DNA of 64,000 bases from Dendrobium chrysotoxum (lineage: Eukaryota; Streptophyta; Magnoliopsida; Asparagales; Orchidaceae). Positions 40,734 to 49,700 of this stretch are shown piece by piece; positions within the stretch are counted from its first letter, which is position 1, and each line of letters opens with the position of its first letter. The notes under the pieces were generated by a model. That model ran no database searches, was not told the origin of the DNA, and saw nothing but the letters and a program-made list of their open reading frames with translations. The stretch spans positions 92,230,433 to 92,294,432 of the forward strand of contig CM034305.1 in the NCBI GenBank assembly GCA_019925795.1, in the 5' to 3' direction. The position numbers and the translations under genes are program-made.

Positions 40734-43700
40734 CATCATCAAATGGTTTCTGTAAAGACTCAAAATTTCATTAAATTATGTAAATTTCAATGATGAAATA
40801 CCCATAAGTGGGGAAGATTATAAAATACCATTATTAAAATAAAAAGAGAAAACCGGCACTAATTAGTTCAAGCCAACCGATTCCTCATAAGTTGTATAGT
40901 TAAATAAAGAAGAAGAGAGGAATCGAGCAAACAAACATATAGAAAGCATGGTTGCGAGGGACTGAAGTGAGAGATAGAGAGTGAGACGGAGAGAGAGCTA
41001 GTGGTTGGGGGAAAGAAAGCAATAGAAAGAGAGAGAGAGAGCTTGAGAACGAGAACGAGACAAAAGATAAGCAAATATTGGATGGGCGAGCATTAACAAA
41101 AGAGGGAGAATGAACAAAGTTACCCTATTTAGAGAAGGGGCTCAAGTGAACCTACTTGTGGTTGCGAGAGAAGACAAAGGCATTTGACCCTAAAAGAAAT
41201 CGGGCGAGCAATTGATTGACGGGTACCGAGCGAGTCAAACAAGATAGGGGTTTTGATTACTCTCAAAATTTAGATTTTATTAAGAAATCATAGGTTTAGT
41301 TTTTAATGACTTACGAAAAGTTAACAAGGATATTTTGCATGGGAAGAAGAAAAGCAAATCAACATAAAATTTCCATATTCAAAATTTAAAATATTACCAA
41401 ATACAACTTTGTCTAAATGAAAATAATTTAATTGTTTAATTAGGAATATAATTTAAAAATGTGAGTTTTAATTGGAACTAATTTTGATGCAAAGATTATG
41501 TCTTAATATTATAGAAATAATTTAGAAAAAAATATATACAAGGTTGTAAATTAAATAAAAGAGTTAAAAAAAGAGCAAAGTAAAAGAAATTTGAATGAAA
41601 TAAAAAAGATTATTAAACATTAAATTAAATATTTTAAATTTAAATGAATAAGTAATAATATAGGGGAATGTATTAAATGCAAATTGATATATTTAAATGG
41701 AAGAAATAAATAATTAAAAAAGAAAGATGACAAAAATTCTAAATCATATAGTTTAAATAAAATAAATCGATAACTCATATAATTAAGCAAGAATTTAATT
41801 GTAAAATCTAAAGATTAGTAATTTAATAATAATATCATGTTAAGAAATCAGGATTCAAGGGATACGGAGGGTTCACATCTATGATGCACGGACACTTTTC
41901 CTCAAAGAAATATGCAGTGCATGACAAATATTGGACATGATACATCTGACACGTGTCAAATATGCCAAAGACGTACAACAACAACAACATCTATATTTAG
42001 AGTAGTTGCTGAAGAAGCACATCAACTTCTGTGGCTAAAAAGAACCAATAGAAGGGAAAACAAATGAAAAACTCATTCCACAGAGTGGGATAGAGAAGGA
42101 AATCTAGCAGGTTCTGACAGTTTACTAAAAGAAAATTGGAAGTGCATTCCACTAAGAGCCTCATTGATGCCTTGAAAATGATGTTCATTATGATTTAAAT
42201 CATAATCTTGTTGTGTTATCGATGACAATTATGGGGATAAAGTTGGGCTCTCATACCACATGAAAGAAAGAGACATAAACAAAGTTTGACAGAAAGGTTA
42301 AAATGGTCCAAGGACTTTATAGAAGGGCGTTTAAATCTTATATTGTCTTATGAGTTCAATTCAGTACATTGACTCATCAAATCTGATCCATTTAATCCAA
42401 AATAGTATCTTGACTACTCAATTTTGATCCGAAATAATCTAACAAGGGACAATTTTGAAACATTTTAGAGAAGTAATTGGGCAAAATTGACAAATAACAA
42501 TATTTCCCATTGTAACTAAAATAAAGACTAAATATAAACAAATAAAAGAAATATAATTATAGTTCAACTAACATTCAGGTTTGTCCTACATCAAAGAGAT
42601 GCACTAGATTTACTGTTTCATATGATAATTGTTAGAAGGGCGTTAGACATGTAAACAAAAAATTAAAAAGATTAAAATCTTAGTACATTTAAAATAGAAG
42701 AAGGTAGAGGTTTTAGGAAGATCATAAGATATAATGAGGAATTAAAGATGATAGAGAAAGACAACTAAAGGAAGAAATGCATCATGCAAAATGGGAAATT
42801 TGGAAGGAAGAAGATGATCTATCTAAGCAATCATTGGATTATGGATGCGTATATCAATGTCCCATATTTCATATTTAAAGTACTTTCTAGTTAGGAGAGA
42901 GAAGAGCATAACCGCACATCCACACACCCCTACCTTGATTATGAAGTAGAGGATATTCATGCAAACTGTAGGACTTAATTATAACTTACAAAATAGGAGT
43001 TATCATTTATGTTATGCTATGTAAATTACTTAAGGAATTAAAAAGTAGTTTAAAAAACACAATTCATTATTTTTTGTCTAACTAATGAATACATATGTTA
43101 CACGACCCACAAAAAAGAATAATTGAGAACTGTCAGTGGTTAATCACAACTTGTTGACAATATGACATTTCTTCCTCCAATTCCATTCCTTCCTAGCACT
43201 TTCACAATTTCTTTTCTAAAAGCATAATCTTATAACCAACTAATAATATAAGTACAACATGAGGAAATTATAAAGAATTGCAAAAAAGAAAATTACAAAC
43301 ACAAAACAAAATTAAAGATAAAATGATAACATAGAATGAAGAGTCCTTCGGTAGAAAAAGAAAAACAACATGAACACTCATTTTCAATGCCTAGTTTGAA
43401 GCCTGATGATCTTGGAAAGTGATAAAAGATTTTTTTTTTCTAATTCCTACCTCGCCTGGCAAATAAAATTTGAAACATAGTCCAAACACTTTAACGATAA
43501 TTTCATTATATTAATTAAATAGCGCTAGTTATGCTCCTTGGAATACATACAAAGGCCATATCATTCCATTTTGCAAATATCATGATGACCTATACCTGAT
43601 ATGTTATGGGCAGTAGGTCAACTAACTACCATGTCACTCACTGATTTCTCCTAATAATTTGTTATTCAACCATCAGATAATTTACAACAAGAAAAACATT

Positions 43701-46700
43701 CCATTTGGTATGTTTTGTATCCTAATAAGCTAGGCATCTTATTATCATCTAATAGATCGTTTAAAATGAGTTGAGAAACATAGATATTTGAATCTGTGAA
43801 TGGTTAAAAGATTGTCAATGTCACTTAAGCACTGCAACATTGCCCATAGCACCAAGAAAGATATGAAGATATAAAAGTACAATAATCAACAAGCAACAGT
43901 AATTGTGAGGGAAAAACTCACAGATTGCGATTTAACAACCACCACTTTGCCAGGTGAAAGAAAATGATGTGCGGACTGCGACTGCATGACTGCCTCTGAT
44001 ATATGATCCCTGTATGCTTCTGCTTGTACAGCCATCTCAAAGTACTCCTCAATAGCAGGCTCACCCTTGATACATCTGATATTCAGACAGTGCAGACAGA
44101 AATTTCATATATATATATATATATATATATAAACACATACACACACAAGGACGTGTTTTCATGTGCTTAGAAATGCAATAAAACAAATATGCAGATAGAG
44201 ATATAAATTCATACAGAAAGAGTGGCTTGTCCGACCACAAATCATTGGTATAAGGATAATCATGAATCCATGATTATGATCGTATGCATGTAAAAAAGTA
44301 AATAGAGAAACGTAGGCATGCAAGTCCACATACAATTATCCATACATTACTAAATGTGCTTATAAGCATATTGATAAACAAGTGAATGCACACAAAGACA
44401 TGTGATGCAGGACCAAGCGAAATAAGTCATGCAAATAAAGATTTATGCTAAGATAACATCAAAGACAGTAAAATAAACTTCATAAAACATTAAGAACAAT
44501 AAAAAATTTTAAACTATTAGATCATGTGATAGCAAGAAACTAACAAATAAAGGCTAAACAGTAACAAAAGGTGAATCAGTTTAGACTGGCTAACATGGTT
44601 GGCACAAGTCCAACATTTAATTAAGGGACTAGTCACTAGAGTTTATGTTCGCTCAAAAGTAGAACTTGGCGGAATAATCAACACATATGAGATTATGCTA
44701 CTATTGATGAAATGAGAAAACCAATATTTAGTTAGATGAAGAACAAGGGGAGGATTTGATACTTAGTTCATGAATGGAAGGAATGGAGTCCTTGATGAAA
44801 TGACGGCTAGTTTCTACTTGGCTTGCTCTTGAAACCCGAGTTCTTTGTTGAATCAATGTCCTTGTGGCATTAATAGAAGCTAGGTTTCCTTGGAGAGGTA
44901 GAATAGTGGGGAGGGAAAAGAAAATTTCAGCTAGATGAGGGTTTGGAAGTGGAGAGGTTCACGGTTTTGGGGTTTGGAGGGGAAAGCTAAGCCGACTGCA
45001 TGGGGAGGAGGAGGAGAGGGATGATTTGGCCGATTTTAATGGCTTGCAAAGGGAGAAGTCAGTTTGGGAAGTGAAGAGGTGGGGGCTGGCTGCTTGGGGA
45101 AGAGAAAGGGCTGATGTGGCTTGCTTGGGAAGGGAACTAGTTGGCTTGGGAAAGGAAAAGTCAGCTTGAGAGGTGAAGAGGTGGGGCTGACTGCTTGGGG
45201 AAGAGAAAGGGCTGATATGGCTTGCTTGGAAAAGGGAAAAGTTAAAGCGATTGTGGATCTCCAAAGATCACAATTAATTGAGATAAATGTTCAATTAATA
45301 TGAATTAATTACAGAATTGGGAAGCCCAAGGGTCAAGGGTGTTGGGGAAAAGGTGGAGGCGGTTAGAGGGGAAGGCAGGGAGGTGGTTTTTGCTTGAGGG
45401 CAGCAAGTTGCTGCAGCGGTGGGAGGCTGTTTGGGAGGCTAGGGAAGGAGAAGAAAGAGATAGAGAGAGAAGATGATACCAACCAAGAGCTCACACGCTG
45501 TTGGGTATTTCTTTGCCTTTCGCCAAAGGATTTCACACGCAAACTCAACTCACCAAGAGAAGAGGAAGCATATAACCAGAAATTTATATCAAAATATTCA
45601 TCATTCATACAAGAAAACAATGGGCCATATATATAGGCACCCAAAACATGAAATGAACAAAAGAAAAGAAGGCCCTTGGCCAAACAACACAAAAGCTCTC
45701 TCAAGTGAGGATAAAACTGTAATAAAATAAATAACACCACATAAATCTCCTACAATCCCTCTAATATAATCATTTCTCACTCAATCCCTTCTACTTTTTA
45801 GCACATCTATATTATCATTTTCATTTGTTGTCCAACACTTAAACCATATAGCATAAATTTCCAATCATAGTTTTAAAAACAAATTAACAATAGTTATCTG
45901 AGATATTCTTTTACAATTTTACTATATCTACACTACTATATAAGTGTGGCTTGTGATTTATCCCATAAATAATCCTGATCATACATTTATAAACTTAAAA
46001 TTAATCTCCAACATTGATTTTGGATGTTTCATAATCCCTTACATTTGGGTTCGAGAAGTTTCACTCAGTTAAATAGTTGAACGGCTTGCTTAAAATAAAA
46101 AATTTAAACACTTCACAGTTAACCCTTCGATTTCTTCAGCCGAGCCTTAAACACTTCACCCTTCAGAGCGTTTCACTTTCCAACAGTCGGTTCTATGTGA
46201 AGCGTTTCATTTTTAGTAGCTGAACGGTTCCTAAAATTAAAAACTATTCCTATTCCGTACATATGAGGCGCCCTTCGTGCAAACCCAGCAGCCACGACCC
46301 TTCGTGCGAACACAGCAGCCATGGTCCGACAGTCCTCCCTCTTGCGTGAGCTAGCATCCAGTCTCCATTCTTCGATTTTTGCTGGCAGGAAAGGTCTGTA
46401 GTTGCACCTCTTTACTTCCTCATTTGTAATCGAGTAGCGATAAGATCTCGTCCGAGAGCTGTTCCTTTCAAACTAGGATTCATCTGTAGATCGACATCTG
46501 TTATTACCACTTGGAAATTGCTTCCCGTTCTTCTGTTGAATAAATCAAGCTGATGTATGTAACTTGATATTTATTATTTTTATAGTTTATAGCATACATA
46601 GATTGCTTTTTAGATAAAAGAATCATAACTAGGTTCTTCTTCCTTTTTTTTATGAGGATATTTTGCATTCAATTTCTTTTCTTCTTGGAATTCCTTGGGA

Positions 46701-49700
46701 GAAGCTTTGCTATTTTTTCTGCTATTTTGTTAGTTTTCTTTTTGGATTTTTATGATGGTGGATGAATATTGGTGCACCGAGGATTGCGATGTTGGTTTTT
46801 AGACAAATTGTAATGAAAATGTATGCAGTTTATTTTGTTTTCTTCTGAACTTCTTTTTTGAAAGGGTTCTGAAATTTGTGATCTGTTTATGATTGCTTAC
46901 CGAATCACCAACCTTTTTGCCTTCTAGATTATTTAGATTATTTCCATTTTATTAATGTTTTCTCATTGAATTCCTAATATTGCAAAAAGGTTTACTCTGA
47001 TTGGTGTCAAGAATCTTGCTGCTTATTGTTTTAATAGCTGTTGATGTCAATTTTTCCACAACTCCCTTTGTGCCCATTTAGTTGTTTTCTTATTTTGTCT
47101 ATTGTCGTCGTGCAGGGCTTGTGGAAATAAACTACATAAAAAAGAGGCCCATTGTTTCTTCTTTTTGTTATATTTTGTGCTTACATCTGCGAGGTGTCAT
47201 GTCTTTTAATGGAGGTGAGGATGCTGACGAGGGTGATATGGCCAATGTGATGGACAACGAAATGTTTTCTGATTCTCTCTTTTATAGAAATTTGTTGAAG
47301 TTGGAAACCATCAACAATATTCCACTACATTAGGCAACCAATCGCTAATGTTTTTTATTTTCCTTTCATCTTCTATAGTTATGCTAAATCTGTGATTAAA
47401 CTACTTTCAAAGTTGTATGCAAAATTATGTTGTTCATTAAAATTTTTAGCTTCATGGTTATAGTTTTTATCTGCTTTGCTTTTCCAAACATTTTATGTAT
47501 TCTAAATTTGATTTGTGCTGAGAACTTGCGAAAAGCTCTATACCATCTGCATGATAATAGTGTTGACTTTATTTCAGTGTGTTAAATAGTAATTCCAGTT
47601 GATGAACAAGTGCAAAATTTGTCCTAAACATACATGTCATGAGTCATGACATTTATATTTGATGTTAATTCTTATGTGAGGATATATATATATATATATA
47701 TATATATACCATTCATCTGTTGATGTTATTGATATATTCTTCGTTTAGAAGAAGAAAACTTTTATCTGTTTCTTTAGAAGTAATTATATGTATTGAAAGC
47801 CATCACCCTTCATTATAATTCATTGGAGGTTTATTATTATGTTTATTAATTGATTGTGTTTGGCATGAACAGAATAATCTGAAGAGTAATCTTGGAAACC
47901 AGGAAGGAAACAAATATCTATTTTAAAAGTGATTATATATTTTTTTTGTTGTTAACGGGCATCATTTTGCATTTGTGGTCAACTGTTACTTCAGTATGTT
48001 GATTGGATTATGAGGCATGATTGACTCGATTCTTTTGCTGCTGATTTATCTCTATCCTTATGAATGAGGCAGTTGCTTGCATTGTTTGGCTGTATTTTTT
48101 AAGGGTTTATGGTTTCTAATCTACATGATTATTTGGTGGTTGTACTGAATTATATTTATTTCTTAAAGGTAATTTTGGAGAAGGCTGAGAGAAGTGATAT
48201 AACAAACATTGACAAGAAGTAAGTCCTTGTTGTACTCATCAAAGCCTTTTTGGATTTCTATTTTTATGGAATAGTGAGCGTAAATTGCATTTAAAAATCT
48301 TCTCCACCAATCAATGGGCTTCGGATCCTTTCACTGTTTTTTATTTTAATTCACACATCAATTATTTACAAAATTGTAGAAATGTTTGTGTAGCATAGTA
48401 CAACATGCAGATATTCTTATGGAAACAAAAGTTGTTAAATGGCATGATTGTTCTATCCAAAATCTTGTATAGCTATGACAGAAGACCGCAAATCTTTTAT
48501 ATTTGCATGTCCTTAAATCTGATATATGTTGTTAGCTTCTAATCAGTTTATCAAATGCCACAAAGTTGAGGGTTTTCCTCTCTTGGGAGTGTAGAAATTC
48601 AAATCGAGCAATCCTTTTTCCTTTTTTTTCATGAGATGCATCAAACCATTTCTATCAGTCTAACTCCCTTGCTAACGTGCTTATAATTCTATTGGAATAG
48701 ATTAAAGCCTCTAATATGTATCTATGATAATTATTCTCATTGTACTGGTTAGTTTCTAATTTGAAATAAATAAAAAAATTGTGCTAGGATATCATGATGG
48801 AATTTGCATGAGAATGAGTTTTCCTACTGTGGAGCTATATATTCTTTGTTATAATATAGTTTTTACTATAATCTCATTCTTCATCCATTTGACATTTAAG
48901 TTACAACTAACTGAAGATAGCATACTCTATGGTTATTCGGATGCCAACATTTATATTATTATGATGGCTACACAAAACAACTTAAGGATGAATTCTCATA
49001 AACTAGGGAAATAATTGTACGGTGACATTGGAAATTTAAAATTTAGGAGATTCAAATTCAATTTATTTGGGAAATATTTAAAGATTTAAGATATCCTGCC
49101 AATATTAAGAATGATATAATATCTAGTTAGTTAAAAAGATAATATGATTAACTTTGTTTCAGGACAACATAACTAGTTCGAGATGCAAAAAAAATCTTAA
49201 AGTTTTATTTATTTGGACTGAAGAGGCTGTATGCCGTTCAAGAATGAAAACTTCTTTCTTGGGCGTGGAGTCCTTGTCTTCAAACTGTAAATACAAACAT
49301 GTTCAAAGAAATTGTAAAGGTTTTCTGTAAATAGAAAAATTGGCAAAGAGCAAGTTCCTTAGGCTTTCATTTGTGCCTTCACAATCGGAAGATCACAAGC
49401 ATGATAAACGGAATCAAGCTAACCTTGGCAAACAAGAGGCATGCCTAGGTAAGATCATATATCAAACAAAAAGAAAATAATCATAATATCAATAAAATAT
49501 GCAGTACGCTTTACACAATGCATTAGCATGATATCTTTTAAAGAAAAATAAAAATATGGCAAGCATATGGTTGGTCAATGATACAGGCATAAGAAATCAG
49601 AACCTGGCATTTTAATTTTCAAATAGTTTTCATAAATGAATTTAAAATCACTAAAGTGCATCAAATCATAGCCAAACTTTCTGAACTTACCAAAATGTAA

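Noticed and set aside
44959..45264. 101-codon Ser/Pro-rich frame
   Set aside because: It is produced by a 102-bp tandem duplication in LTR X3; repeat-derived, with no family match.
44398..45800. Complete target duplication for X3
   Set aside because: ACATG precedes the left end, but no copy was found at a fitting right end; the boundary is left open.
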